Below, one piece after another: positions 26,641 to 35,727 of a stretch of DNA of 64,000 bases (positions within the stretch are counted from its first letter, which is position 1; every line of letters begins with the position of its first letter). The translations under genes and the position numbers were made by a program. The notes beneath the pieces were generated by a model. The model was not told where the DNA came from. It searched no databases and saw only the letters and a program-made list of their open reading frames with translations. Source of the stretch: Hoeflea prorocentri (GTDB lineage Bacteria > Pseudomonadota > Alphaproteobacteria > Rhizobiales > Rhizobiaceae); contig NZ_JAPJZI010000001.1 of the NCBI RefSeq assembly GCF_027944115.1, positions 1 to 64,000 on the forward strand. Direction: 5' to 3'.

Positions 26641-29064
26641 TCAGCCTGTCAGTCCCAGTTTCTGGGCTGTTTTCCACACGCGCCAGTGATCGTGCGGCAT
26701 CTGTGTGTGCGTCAGGCCCTTATGGGCGAAGGCGTCGTTGACCGCGTTGGAAAAGGCCGGTACGCCACCGACATTCGGGCTTTCTCCGACACCCTTGGCA
26801 CCGATCGGATGATGCGGGCTCGGCGTTGTCGTGTGATCGGTCTGCCAGAGCGGTGTTTCAACGGCGGTCGGCAGGTAGAAATCCATCAGGCTGCCGCCCT
26901 GCACATTGCCGATCTCGTCATAGGAGATGTCCTGCCCCATGGCGATGGCCAGCGCCTCGGTCAGGCCGCCGTGGACCTGACCCTCGATGATCATCGGATT
27001 GATGCGGGTACCACAATCGTCGAGCGCATAGAAGCTGCGCACATCGGTCACGCCCGTGTCGACATCGATATCGACGACGCAGATATAGGCACCGAACGGG
27101 TAGGTCATGTTCGGCGGGTCATAATAGGATACGGCCTCCAGACCGGGTTCAAGACCGGGGATTGCCTGATTGTAGGATGCGAAGGCGATTTCCTTCATCG
27201 TCTTGTGTGCTTCCGGATTGCCCTTCACCTGGAAGCGGTCGATGTCCCACTCCAGATCGCCCTCGTGGACCTCGAGCAGATAGGCGGCGATCATCTGCGC
27301 CTTGGCGCGGATCTTGCGGCCGGCCATGGCGGTGGCCGCACCGGCAACGGGCGTCGAGCGTGAGCCGTAGGTGCCGAGCCCGTAGGGCGCGGTGTCGGTG
27401 TCGCCTTCCTCGAGCGTGATGTCCTCGGCGGGTATGCCGATCTCGGTGGCCAGAATCTGCGCGAAGGTGGTGGCATGGCCCTGACCCTGGCTGATCGTGC
27501 CGAGTCTGGCGATCGCCGAGCCGGTCGGATGGATGCGAATCTCGCAGCTGTCGAACATGCCAAGACCGAGGATATCGCAGTTCTTGACGGGGCCTGCGCC
27601 GACGATCTCGGTGAAATGGGCGATGCCGATACCCATCAGTTTGCGGGTCTCGCCGCGTTCGAAGGCTGCGCGGTTTTCCGCTTGTTCGGCTCTCAAGGCC
27701 TGATAGTCAACGGCTTCAAGCGCCTTTTCCATGGCCGTGTGATAGTCACCGCTGTCATATTCCCAGCCCAGTGCGGATGTGTATGGGAACTGATCCTTGT
27801 TGATGAAGTTCTTCATCCGCAGTTCGACCGGGTCCATATCGAGCTTGCGGGCCAGAATGTCGATCATGCGCTCGATCATGTAGGCCGCTTCCGTCACGCG
27901 GAACGAGCAGCGATAGGCAACGCCGCCCGGCGCCTTGTTCGTATAGACGCCATCGACGCCACAATAGGCGACCGGGATGTCATAGGATCCGGTACAGATA
28001 TGGAAAAAGCCGGCCGGGAACTTGGTCGGATCGGCGCAGGCGTCGAAGGCGCCGTGATCTGCCAGCACATGGCAGTGCAGCCCGGTGATCGTTCCGTCCT
28101 TTTTTGCCGCCAGCTTGCCGGTCATGTGATAGTCGCGGGCAAAGGCCGTCGCCGTGAGGTTTTCAATCCTGTCCTCGACCCACTTGATCGGAACGCCGGT
28201 GACGATGGACGCAACCGCCGAGCAGATATAACCGGGATAAACGCCGACCTTGTTGCCGAAGCCGCCGCCGATATCGGGGGAGACGACGCGGATATTGTGC
28301 TCGGGGATATTGGTGATGAGCGAGGCGACGGTGCGCACGGCATGCGGCGCCTGGAATGTACCCCACAGTGTCAGCTTGCCGTTGATTTTGTCCATGGAGG
28401 CGACGCATCCGCAGGTTTCAAGCGGGCAAGGATGAACACGCTGATAGGTGATCATCTCCTCGACCGTTACCTCGGCATCTTGGAGCGCCTTGTTCGTGCC
28501 GGCCTCATCGCCCTCTTCCCAATGGAAGATGTGATTGTGATGCTTGCGCGGCCCGTGCGCGCCTTCCATCTTGTCCTTGATGTCTTCGCGAAGCAGGGGA
28601 GCGTCGTCATCCATCGCCTTGAAAGCGTCGACGAGTGCGGGCAGTTCCTCATATTCAACTTCGACAAGTTCGGTGGCGTCGGCGGCGATGTAACGGTCCT
28701 CAGCCACCACGAAGGCCACTTCCTGGTTCTGGAAAAGTACTTTCTCATCGGCAAGCACCGCCTGAACGTCGCCGGCCAGGGTCGGCATGTAGTGCAGGTT
28801 CAGCGGCTTGAGATCCTCGGCGGTCAGAACCGCGACCACGCCGGGCATTGCAAGCGCTGCATCCTTGTTGATGGAATTGATCCGCGCGTGACCATAGGGG
28901 GAGCGGACAAAGTCGCCGAACAGCATACCGGGCAGCTTTATATCGTCTACATAGTTGCCCTTGCCCTGGGTGAAGCGTGCGTCCTCGACGCGCTTGCGCG
29001 ACGAGCCGAGGCCCTGGAGCTTTTCAACGCGTTCGGCATCGGTGGGGGGTGTCTGGACGTTCAT
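26641..29064 (-). CDS. coxL: Aerobic CO dehydrogenase large subunit CoxL, form I
   Basis: An 807-residue molybdenum-copper subunit oxidising CO with water to CO2, two protons and two electrons. The active-site loop reads VAYRCSFR with Cys386, the form I signature; form II homologues have AYRGAGR and no such Cys. The Mo-ligand region GAKGVGESP is intact, as are QGQGHATT and [12 protein letters not shown]. The sequence is very close to what I recall of Oligotropha carboxidovorans CoxL. The real start is ATG 29064 (overlapping coxS as ATGA); the open frame to 29250 is spurious. Confidence 0.97.
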   Translation of the reverse strand: MNVQTPPTDAERVEKLQGLGSSRKRVEDARFTQGKGNYVDDIKLPGMLFGDFVRSPYGHARINSINKDAALAMPGVVAVLTAEDLKPLNLHYMPTLAGDVQAVLADEKVLFQNQEVAFVVAEDRYIAADATELVEVEYEELPALVDAFKAMDDDAPLLREDIKDKMEGAHGPRKHHNHIFHWEEGDEAGTNKALQDAEVTVEEMITYQRVHPCPLETCGCVASMDKINGKLTLWGTFQAPHAVRTVASLITNIPEHNIRVVSPDIGGGFGNKVGVYPGYICSAVASIVTGVPIKWVEDRIENLTATAFARDYHMTGKLAAKKDGTITGLHCHVLADHGAFDACADPTKFPAGFFHICTGSYDIPVAYCGVDGVYTNKAPGGVAYRCSFRVTEAAYMIERMIDILARKLDMDPVELRMKNFINKDQFPYTSALGWEYDSGDYHTAMEKALEAVDYQALRAEQAENRAAFERGETRKLMGIGIAHFTEIVGAGPVKNCDILGLGMFDSCEIRIHPTGSAIARLGTISQGQGHATTFAQILATEIGIPAEDITLEEGDTDTAPYGLGTYGSRSTPVAGAATAMAGRKIRAKAQMIAAYLLEVHEGDLEWDIDRFQVKGNPEAHKTMKEIAFASYNQAIPGLEPGLEAVSYYDPPNMTYPFGAYICVVDIDVDTGVTDVRSFYALDDCGTRINPMIIEGQVHGGLTEALAIAMGQDISYDEIGNVQGGSLMDFYLPTAVETPLWQTDHTTTPSPHHPIGAKGVGESPNVGGVPAFSNAVNDAFAHKGLTHTQMPHDHWRVWKTAQKLGLTG

Positions 29065-29552
29065 TCTGCTGCCTCCTTCACCGAAAGTTCCTCGGCGGCG
29101 GCCTGGATGGCCTTGACGATGTTCTGATAGCCGGTGCAGCGGCACAGATTGCCGCTGATGCCGAAGCGGATTTCCTCTTCGCTCGGGTTGGGGTTTTCCT
29201 GCAGCAGACGCCAGGCGCGGGTAATCATGCCCGGAGTGCAAAAGCCGCATTGCAGCCCGTGATGCTGTCGGAATGCCTCCTGAACGGCATGCAGCGTTCC
29301 GTCCGGCTGGGCGATGCCTTCGATCGTGGTCACGTCAGCACCTTCGGCCTGGCCGACAAAAACAGTGCAGGATTTGACGGACTTGCCATCGATATCGACG
29401 GTACAGGCACCGCAATGGCTGGTTTCACAGCCGATATGCGGGCCGGTGAGGTTGAGTTCTTCCCGCAGGAAATGGATGAGCAGGGTGCGTGGCTCGGCCA
29501 GGGCTTCTACGGCCTTGCCGTTCACCGTCATCTTGACATGGGTCTTTGACAT
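29061..29552 (-). CDS. coxS: CO dehydrogenase small iron-sulphur subunit CoxS
   Basis: A 163-residue protein carrying two [2Fe-2S] clusters: Cys42, 47, 50 and 62 (plant ferredoxin type) and Cys102, 105, 137 and 139 (the proximal helical cluster). This is the cysteine spacing known for CoxS. It passes electrons from the Mo-Cu site of CoxL to the FAD of CoxM. It lies 27 nt after coxM and overlaps coxL by 4 nt. Confidence 0.97.
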   Translation of the reverse strand: MSKTHVKMTVNGKAVEALAEPRTLLIHFLREELNLTGPHIGCETSHCGACTVDIDGKSVKSCTVFVGQAEGADVTTIEGIAQPDGTLHAVQEAFRQHHGLQCGFCTPGMITRAWRLLQENPNPSEEEIRFGISGNLCRCTGYQNIVKAIQAAAEELSVKEAAE

Positions 29553-29579
29553 GGAATTCTCCGAAACGTCTGGCGCTGC

Positions 29580-30443
29580 TCAGGCAGCGCGTTCATGGGC
29601 GGTTTCGATGGCGCGCTGCACCATGATGCCGGCAACATGTGTGCGGTACTCGGCCGGTCCGCGTCCGTCGGACGCCGGGTCTGTGATCGAGCGGGCCGCA
29701 TCGACGGCCGCAGCGATCGCAGCGGTATCGAGGCCCGTGCCGACAAGCGCCTGGGCTGCTGCCTCGGCCCAAAGCGGTGTATCAGCCACATTGGTCAGGG
29801 CGATGGATGCGCTGGTGCACTGGCCACCGGAGACCGTCAGGATGACACCCGCCGCAGCCGTCGCATAGTCGCCGATCTTGCGTTTTTGCTTCTGATAGCT
29901 GTAGCCGTGGCCGGCGGCCGGCGTCGGTATGTGGACCGATGTCAGGATCTCGGCCTCGTCACGCGCGGTAAAATAGGCCGCTTCATAAAATTCCCGTGCC
30001 TTGACGGTGCGGCTTCCGGTCTTGCCCCGCAGGACATATTCCGCATCAAGCAATTGCATGATGGCCGGCATGTCGTTGCCGGGATCGCCATTGGCGACAT
30101 TTCCGCCGATTGTGCCGACATTGCGGATTTGGGGATCGGCAATCTGGTAGGATGTTTCGCGCAGGATGGGGCAGGCGGCTGCAAGCTCATCCGATGCTAT
30201 GAGGTCCGCCTGGGTAACCGCCGCGCCGATCTCGATGCGGTCGCCAGTGACCCTAATGCCGGAGAGTTCGTCGATGCCCTGAATGTCGATCAGGTGTTCG
30301 GGTGTCGCCATGCGCAGCTTCATCATGGGGATGAGGCTGTGTCCGCCGGCAAGTATCAGCGCATCGCCGCCATGATCGGATAACAGTCCGACGGCCTCGT
30401 CGATACTGCTTGGCCGGTGGTAGTCAAATGAACCGGGTATCAT
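29580..30443 (-). CDS. coxM: CO dehydrogenase FAD-binding medium subunit CoxM
   Basis: A 287-residue FAD subunit with both flavin-binding motifs at the expected positions, AGGHS (32-36) and TIGGN (111-115). It passes electrons on to the respiratory chain. The start is ATG 30443, preceded by GGGAGGAA; the longer open frame to 30542 covers the promoter and its repeats. It is the first structural gene of the cluster, order M-S-L. Confidence 0.96.
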   Translation of the reverse strand: MIPGSFDYHRPSSIDEAVGLLSDHGGDALILAGGHSLIPMMKLRMATPEHLIDIQGIDELSGIRVTGDRIEIGAAVTQADLIASDELAAACPILRETSYQIADPQIRNVGTIGGNVANGDPGNDMPAIMQLLDAEYVLRGKTGSRTVKAREFYEAAYFTARDEAEILTSVHIPTPAAGHGYSYQKQKRKIGDYATAAAGVILTVSGGQCTSASIALTNVADTPLWAEAAAQALVGTGLDTAAIAAAVDAARSITDPASDGRGPAEYRTHVAGIMVQRAIETAHERAA

Positions 30444-30514
30444 TGCGTTCCTCCCAAACCTCACAATGGTATGGGACCAGTCTGAACACGCGATGCCTAT
30501 GGAAGAAACGGCGC

Positions 30515-30564
30515 TGCACCAACGAACGGCATTTTGCACCAACGGTCCTTATTCTGCACGAATG
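30515..30564 (-). promoter_or_regulatory. Triplet direct repeat upstream of coxM (candidate LytTR-regulator site)
   Basis: TGCACCAACG occurs at 30515-30524 and again at 30535-30544, and the related TGCACGAATG at 30555-30564: three copies with an exact 20-bp period. They lie 72-121 nt upstream of the coxM start and directly after the coxC stop. LytTR domains bind spaced direct repeats, and the CO regulators of the RcoM group use repeats of this kind, so the neighbouring MHYT-LytTR protein is the natural candidate binder. Confidence 0.65.
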
Positions 30565-30574
30565 GCATACGGTG

Positions 30575-31741
30575 CTAGACGCCGAGCCGGTTTCGCAGAT
30601 CCTTGGCGCGGGAGCGGCTGACGGGAACCTCCAGCTCCGCTGCCTCGCCGACATAACAGAACAGTTGGTCGCCGACTTTCTTCAAACCGTTGATGTGGGC
30701 CGGGTTCACAAGGTAGCGGCGGTGTGTCTTCAAGAACCGGCCGGCAAGTTGGCTCTTTTCCACTTTCGACAGGGACCAAGGGCAGAACAGCGCATCCTCG
30801 TCGGTGCGGATCTTGGTGTAGTGGCCGTCGCTCTCGATTGCCAGAATGCGGTCCGTGTTCATGAAACGGACTGTCCCCTCCTTTTCGTAGGGAATGCTGT
30901 TCTTGGCCGGGGAGATCATCTGGCCGGCACGGCTGAGCGGCACGCTCTGTGCCCGGGCCGGCTGGCGTTTTTCCGTCTCCGTCTGTACAGGCTCCGCGTT
31001 GTCCGGTCCCTCCGCGGTGGCAGTCTTTCCGGCTTCCTCCATGGGAACGGCCAGCAGCAGAAACAACCCGCAAATGACAAAGGCGCTCAGGCTCACCGAC
31101 ATGGCTAGAACCTGCGGATCGAGGGCCGGGATCGGTTCGGCGACAAATTCGGCAGCCTGGGCAAAAGACGTACCCAGCATAGCCGCGTAATGCATTGCCG
31201 AGATCGACAATCCAAGGACAACCGCACCGATGGCGGTGCGCAGGAGCGAGCGTGTTGAATAGGCAAGCCACATGGCAAGCGTCGATGCGGCAATTGCGAT
31301 CACCACGGACGAAATGATGCCGCGTGCGCTGTAGGTCACGATGCAATTGGCCGAGATGGCGGCCATGCCGGTATAATGCATGGACGCGATGCCAATGCCG
31401 GTCAGGCTGCCCGAGGTCAGGATACGCAGGTTGGTCCGCTCACCGAAATGCAAAAGCAGCAATCCGCAGCCTGTGATCAGGATTGCGATCAGCGCGGAAC
31501 TGAGTGTGAGCAGGGGGTCGTAGGTGACAAAAAACGGCAGGGTTACGGCCAGCATGCCAATGAAATGCATAGACCAGATGCCGCCGCCCAGAGCAATCGC
31601 GGCTTGAGCAATCCGCAGCTTGCGGCGCGGCACCGGAAGATTACGAAGACCGTCGGTCAGTCTCAGGCAGGTAAATGCCGCCATGATGGCGACCAGTATC
31701 GACGCACCGACAAGGAACGGCGAGTAGTGCACCTCCACCAT
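30575..31741 (-). CDS. coxC: CoxC-like regulator: MHYT sensor with LytTR DNA-binding domain
   Basis: A 388-residue membrane-bound one-component regulator. Seven hydrophobic segments (to about residue 235) include three MHYT-type motifs (WSMHFIGM, ASMHYTGM, SAMHYAAM) whose Met/His residues are thought to bind a metal and sense a diatomic gas. After a linker, residues ~285-388 form a LytTR DNA-binding domain (RILAIESDGHYTKIRTDEDA, FLKTHRRYLVNPAHINGLKK). CoxC and CoxH of Oligotropha share this design. It lies directly upstream of coxM and probably activates it in response to CO or oxygen. Confidence 0.88.
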   Translation of the reverse strand: MVEVHYSPFLVGASILVAIMAAFTCLRLTDGLRNLPVPRRKLRIAQAAIALGGGIWSMHFIGMLAVTLPFFVTYDPLLTLSSALIAILITGCGLLLLHFGERTNLRILTSGSLTGIGIASMHYTGMAAISANCIVTYSARGIISSVVIAIAASTLAMWLAYSTRSLLRTAIGAVVLGLSISAMHYAAMLGTSFAQAAEFVAEPIPALDPQVLAMSVSLSAFVICGLFLLLAVPMEEAGKTATAEGPDNAEPVQTETEKRQPARAQSVPLSRAGQMISPAKNSIPYEKEGTVRFMNTDRILAIESDGHYTKIRTDEDALFCPWSLSKVEKSQLAGRFLKTHRRYLVNPAHINGLKKVGDQLFCYVGEAAELEVPVSRSRAKDLRNRLGV

Positions 31742-32265
31742 CTGATGCTCACTTTCCTCCCGGGTTTGCGCCCGTTTTTTCGCGGGCGCAGCGGATGTCC
31801 GAACCGGTTCCTCCCAGAACCTGTTAGTGAACGGCGATTCGCATGTCCCTTATAAGGATAGCTCGGCGCCATGTCGGGATGGTGTCCAGACCCGCCATTT
31901 TTAGAACCAATCTGATGGGCACGTTATCAACAAGGGTGCTCCAAGAGCAAGTGACAGCCTGCTTTCAATGTCTGTCTTGAGTTTCGCTCCGGCCTATCTG
32001 TCCTGGGTTGCGACGGGTTTGGCGTCGCAACGGTAAAGGCTCGGTATTGCCGGATGGGCGGATTTTCAGAAAATTGTCTGTTCTTTGAGACCCGGTATTC
32101 GAGAAATATTCTTTTTCTACAGTTGGTTAGCTGTTTTTTTCGGGCAGGTGAACGTGCTTTAAGGGCATTGCCGCGGGGGTTTACCAATATGTAATCAATT
32201 GTTTTGTTTTTTTGGCGCGCCGGGGTCGTTCCTGATAAGATGCGACGAAAATCATCGGGGAATGA
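31742..32265. other. Intergenic region between coxC and a TetR gene
   Basis: About 520 bp between divergent genes, AT-richer than its surroundings toward the right end. No open frame with a ribosome site and a recognisable family, and no strong hairpin followed by a T-run. It should hold the promoters of coxC (leftward) and the TetR gene (rightward); I see no convincing operator. Confidence 0.5.
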
Positions 32266-32931
32266 ATGCCAGGTACAAAGTCACAAGAAACGAATCCTCT
32301 GATGGTTCCGGGGCGCAGAATGCCGAAGCAGAAGCGCTCCAAGAAGACGGTCAGCCAGATTCTCGAGGCAACGATAGAGCTGCTTGAAGAAGCCGGCTTT
32401 TCCGGTGTCACGATGCAGAAGATCGCTGACCGGGCAGGCATCAATGTGGCTGCCGTCTACAGCTATTTTCCGAACAAGCACCACGTTATCCTCGAGTTGA
32501 ACAACCGGATATTTGAACAGCGCAACGATGTCCGGATTGAGCAGCTTGAGGAGCTGTTTGGCCAAGACGGGCACTGGGCGGATAATTTTGCCGAATCCTT
32601 GCGGGATCTGGCGGTGCTTCTGGAAAATCAGCGCGGTGCGGCGGCGGTGCATGCCGCGATGCGGGCTTCGCCTGCGTTGGCGGAGATGAGCGCAAAAAGC
32701 CTCGATCGGGCGAGTGACCGGATCAAGTCGTTTCTGGAGCGGGCCGATCCGGATTATCCGGGGGATCAGTGGTTGCGGGCGCGAGTCATTTCCGAAGCGG
32801 TCACATCTGTCTTCGATTTGATGCAGACCGCCGAGGACGCCGACAACAACGCGCTCTTAAATGAGGCGATTTTGATGGTGAGAGCCTATCTGAAGTACCC
32901 TGCCGAGGAAGCAAAGACACAGCCGGATTAG
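32266..32931 (+). CDS. TetR family transcriptional regulator
   Basis: A 221-residue TetR-type regulator. The DNA-binding domain is at about residues 25-75 (ILEATIELLEEAGFSGVTMQ, DRAGINVAAVYSYFPNKHHV), followed by an all-helical effector domain of no recognised specificity. The N terminus before the helix-turn-helix is basic and slightly long; an internal ATG at residue 13 or 19 could be the true start. It converges on the acyl-CoA dehydrogenase gene with only 24 nt between stops, so it need not regulate it. The target is unknown. Confidence 0.85.
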   Translation: MPGTKSQETNPLMVPGRRMPKQKRSKKTVSQILEATIELLEEAGFSGVTMQKIADRAGINVAAVYSYFPNKHHVILELNNRIFEQRNDVRIEQLEELFGQDGHWADNFAESLRDLAVLLENQRGAAAVHAAMRASPALAEMSAKSLDRASDRIKSFLERADPDYPGDQWLRARVISEAVTSVFDLMQTAEDADNNALLNEAILMVRAYLKYPAEEAKTQPD

Positions 32932-32955
32932 TTGGCGATGCGTGTCCCGTCTGGA

Positions 32956-34107
32956 TCAATCGCCGGCGGGTAAGGTTCCTTCCAGCTTACAGATAATCCC
33001 CAGCATGATCTCGTCTGCGCCACCGCCGATGGAGCCGAGACGGCCGTCGCGGTACGCCCGGCTGACCGGATTGTCCGCGGTGAAGCCCATGCCGCCCCAA
33101 TATTGCAGGCAGGAATCTGCAACCTCCCGGTAGAGCCGCCCGCTTTTCAGCTTCGCCATCGAAGCCAGCCGCGTGGCGTCCTTGCCGTTCACATAATCTT
33201 CGATGGCGCGCCAGGTCAGGGCGCGTAGCGCCTCGACTTCGGTGCGCAGTTCCGACAACCGGAAATGGACGGCCTGATTGTCGAGGATGGGCCGCCCGAA
33301 TGTCTTCCGGTCACGGGTGTAATCGATTGTCTGGTCAATCAGCCGATCGAGTGCGAGAAGGCTTGACGCTGCGACCCAGAGCCTTTCTTCCTGGAATTGC
33401 AGCATCTGCATGGTGAAGCCCATGCCTTCCTGTCCGACCAGGTTTCGCCTCTGTACGCGCACATCGTCGAAGAACAGCTGCGCGGTGTCGGAAGAGTGCA
33501 TGCCGATCTTGTGGATTTTCTGCCGTTCAACGCCCTTTGCGTCGAGAGGCACCATGATGAGGGACTTGTTCTTGTGGACAGGTCCTTCGCCGGTATTGGC
33601 GAGAAGGCAGCACCAGTCGGCCTGCATGCCGTTGGTGATCCACATTTTCGAACCGTTGATGACATAGTCGTCGCCATCGACCCTTGCCATTGTCTTGACC
33701 GCTGCAACATCCGATCCGCCTCCGGCCTCCGAAACACCGATACATCCGACCATGTCACCGGCGATCGACGGGGTGAGCCATTCCTGCTTGAGTTCATCGG
33801 TTCCGAACCGGTTGAGCGCCGGTGTGCACATATCGGTCTGAACGCCGATGGCCATCGGCACACCGCCGCAATTGACGCTGCCAAGCGCTTCCGCCATCAC
33901 CATCGAATAGGAGAAATCCAGCCCGAGGCCGCCGCATTGAGGGTCGTATTTGATGCCGAGAAGGCCCAGTTTTCCCAGCTTTGCAAAGACTTCATGCGCC
34001 GGAAACTGTTCTGCAGCCTCCCACTCGTCCACGTAAGGGTTGATGTCCGTCTCGATGAATTTCTCGACGGTGCTGCGCAGTTGTTCGTGTTCTTGCGTTA
34101 GCTGCAT
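32956..34107 (-). CDS. Acyl-CoA dehydrogenase
   Basis: A 383-residue FAD enzyme that introduces the alpha-beta double bond in an acyl-CoA. Family signatures are CIGVSEAGGGSDVAAVKTMA (FAD/substrate region) and the C-terminal LQYWGGMGFTADNPVSRAYR. The catalytic base region fits the general or citronellyl-CoA type, not a clear short-chain class. It is divergent from an SCP2-like protein and a MerR regulator, with a dyad between them, which suggests an acyl-CoA or branched-chain degradation unit of LiuR-like type. Confidence 0.9.
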   Translation of the reverse strand: MQLTQEHEQLRSTVEKFIETDINPYVDEWEAAEQFPAHEVFAKLGKLGLLGIKYDPQCGGLGLDFSYSMVMAEALGSVNCGGVPMAIGVQTDMCTPALNRFGTDELKQEWLTPSIAGDMVGCIGVSEAGGGSDVAAVKTMARVDGDDYVINGSKMWITNGMQADWCCLLANTGEGPVHKNKSLIMVPLDAKGVERQKIHKIGMHSSDTAQLFFDDVRVQRRNLVGQEGMGFTMQMLQFQEERLWVAASSLLALDRLIDQTIDYTRDRKTFGRPILDNQAVHFRLSELRTEVEALRALTWRAIEDYVNGKDATRLASMAKLKSGRLYREVADSCLQYWGGMGFTADNPVSRAYRDGRLGSIGGGADEIMLGIICKLEGTLPAGD

Positions 34108-34180
34108 AGACGCCTTCTCCCATGACCTGTCCGGCGCCCTGAAAGCCGAAATCCGCCGTCGATAAGGATCATTCCACTTC

Positions 34181-34196
34181 TTTACCTATAGGTCAA
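34181..34196. promoter_or_regulatory. Candidate MerR-family operator in divergent promoter
   Basis: TTTACCTATAGGTCAA is a near-perfect 16-bp dyad (core ACCTATAGGT). On the minus strand its TTGACC end forms a good -35 with AATGAT 17 nt on, reading into the acyl-CoA dehydrogenase. The MerR-type gene downstream of the divergent SCP2 gene is the likely binder. Confidence 0.6.
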
Positions 34197-34220
34197 TTGA
34201 TTCATCTTTGCGAAAACTCG

Positions 34221-34249
34221 TTGCGGTGGACTTTCACTCGGCGTATATC
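34221..34249 (+). promoter_or_regulatory. Sigma-70 type promoter of the SCP2-MerR genes
   Basis: TTGCGG, a 17-nt spacer and TATATC form a plausible housekeeping promoter 35 nt before the SCP2-like start. Confidence 0.5.
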
Positions 34250-34283
34250 TTGCGGCAACTCACCAAAGCCAAGGAGCAAAGAC

Positions 34284-34565
34284 ATGAGTGTTGCTGAGAT
34301 TGCGGAATCGATTAAGGATCGCGTTGCCGCCGGATCGTTCGACAGTGTTGTAAAGTTCAATTGCGGCGATGACGGCGTGCTCGTTGTCGATAACCAGACG
34401 GTCAGCACGGAGGACCAGGAAGCCGATTGCACGATCGGCATCAGCCTTGAGGACCTTCAGTCGATTGTTGCCGGCGAGCTCGACCCGACCGGCGCTTTCA
34501 TGCAGGGCAAGCTGCAGATCGAGGGTGACATGAGCGTGGCCATGAAGCTTGGGCAGGTGCTCTGA
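34284..34565 (+). CDS. SCP2 sterol-binding-domain protein
   Basis: A 93-residue single-domain SCP2-like protein. The family ending GAFMQGKLQIEGDMSVAMKL is clear. It probably binds acyl-CoA or another hydrophobic ligand and may act as a carrier for the divergent acyl-CoA dehydrogenase. AAGGAG precedes ATG 34284, which rules out the longer open frame from 34197. Four nucleotides separate it from the MerR gene. Confidence 0.9.
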   Translation: MSVAEIAESIKDRVAAGSFDSVVKFNCGDDGVLVVDNQTVSTEDQEADCTIGISLEDLQSIVAGELDPTGAFMQGKLQIEGDMSVAMKLGQVL

Positions 34566-34568
34566 GCC

Positions 34569-35018
34569 GTGAACGGCATTCGTGAACAGGATGGGGCGCG
34601 GGCCGCAGAAACGGCCGCGGTGAAGCCGGGACGTGCCGAGGGCCGGGATCTATTCGGCATCGCGGATCTTGCCGAGGAGTTCGGCATCACCACCCGGACC
34701 ATCCGTTTTTACGAAAACAAAGACCTCATTCACCCGGCGCGGGTGAATGGGGCACGCGTCTACACACGGCGCGACCGCGCGCGGCTGGCTTTGATCCTGC
34801 GCGCCAAGGCCATCGGCTCGACTCTCTCCCAGATAAGACATTTCCTCGATCTTTATGGCGAACATGGCGAGGGGCAAAAGTCGCAGCTTGAATATGTGGT
34901 CAGCGAATCCACCAAGGCGATTGACGACCTTGAGACAAAACGTGCCCTGATCGACGACACGCTCAGCGAACTCAAGGCGATCCGAAAAAGCTGTCTTGAG
35001 TGCCTGAAGGACCTGTGA
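34569..35018 (+). CDS. MerR family transcriptional regulator (LiuR-like context)
   Basis: A 149-residue MerR-type regulator starting at GTG 34569. The winged helix-turn-helix begins at about residue 28 (LFGIADLAEEFGITTRTIRF, YENKDLIHPARVNGARVYTR), followed by a dimerisation coil ending KAIRKSCLECLKDL. The Cys pair near the end is not the metal loop of CueR or ZntR. With the acyl-CoA dehydrogenase and SCP2 neighbours it recalls LiuR-type regulators of branched-chain acyl-CoA catabolism. The ligand is not known. Confidence 0.85.
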   Translation: MNGIREQDGARAAETAAVKPGRAEGRDLFGIADLAEEFGITTRTIRFYENKDLIHPARVNGARVYTRRDRARLALILRAKAIGSTLSQIRHFLDLYGEHGEGQKSQLEYVVSESTKAIDDLETKRALIDDTLSELKAIRKSCLECLKDL

Positions 35019-35049
35019 ACCCTCCGGCTGCTTCGGCGGAGCCTTGCCG

Positions 35050-35721
35050 ATGACCGAATTCGCACTGGTTTTGATTTTGTTTGTCGGCTCGCATGTTTTC
35101 CCCGCGGCAACCGGGCTGCGTGAGCGTCTGATGTTGCGTTTCGGCAGGCCGCTTTACCTTACCGTCTATTCCGGTCTTTCCGTCGTGCTGCTGATATGGC
35201 TTGTCTCGGCTGCTTCCAGAGCGCCCTATATCGGCGTGTGGCAGACGACGCGGTATCTGGTCGTCGGCTCCATGGCGCTTAACCTGCTGGCGGCCATTCT
35301 TCTTGCCTGCGGTGTGTTGCGTGCCAATCCCCTGTCCATTTCGCTTCAGTCGGGACCGACAGACGTTGAGCATCCAGGTGTCCTTGCCGTGACGCGGCAT
35401 CCTATCCTGTGGGCATTGTTCCTTTGGGCGCTGGCTCACTGTCTCGTCAACGGAGATGTCGTTTCGCTGACGATGTTCGGCGGATTTGCGCTTCTTTGCG
35501 TTGTCAGCCGGCCGGTTCTGGAAAAGCGTGCCGCACGACGTCTCGGGCTTGAAGGCTACCGTTCGGCAATGGCTGTGAGGGAAGGGGATCTGAGCCAACG
35601 ACTGGGCAGGGCGGCTTCAAGGCAATTGGCAATGGAGATCATCGCCGGCATTGTGGTCTTTGGCCTCATGCTGATGTTTCACGAAGCGCTTTTGGGCGTT
35701 GATCCGCTGGTCTACCTGTAG
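35050..35721 (+). CDS. NnrU family membrane protein
   Basis: A 223-residue inner-membrane protein with about six hydrophobic helices and the NnrU/isoprenylcysteine-methyltransferase-like block EHPGVLAVTRHPILWALFLW. NnrU was first found near nitric-oxide and nitrite reductase genes, but its role is not established, and no denitrification gene is in the window. ATG 35050 is preferred to the in-frame TTG at 35044. It is convergent with rirA, 6 nt apart. Confidence 0.85.
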   Translation: MTEFALVLILFVGSHVFPAATGLRERLMLRFGRPLYLTVYSGLSVVLLIWLVSAASRAPYIGVWQTTRYLVVGSMALNLLAAILLACGVLRANPLSISLQSGPTDVEHPGVLAVTRHPILWALFLWALAHCLVNGDVVSLTMFGGFALLCVVSRPVLEKRAARRLGLEGYRSAMAVREGDLSQRLGRAASRQLAMEIIAGIVVFGLMLMFHEALLGVDPLVYL

Positions 35722-35727
35722 GCCGGT

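Noticed and set aside
27475-29127. A 550-codon open frame opposite coxL
   Set aside because: Antisense shadow of a strongly conserved gene; no ribosome site or domain.
29064-29250. 62-residue N-terminal extension of CoxL
   Set aside because: It runs through the conserved end of coxS in another frame; the ATGA overlap at 29061-29064 is the normal start.
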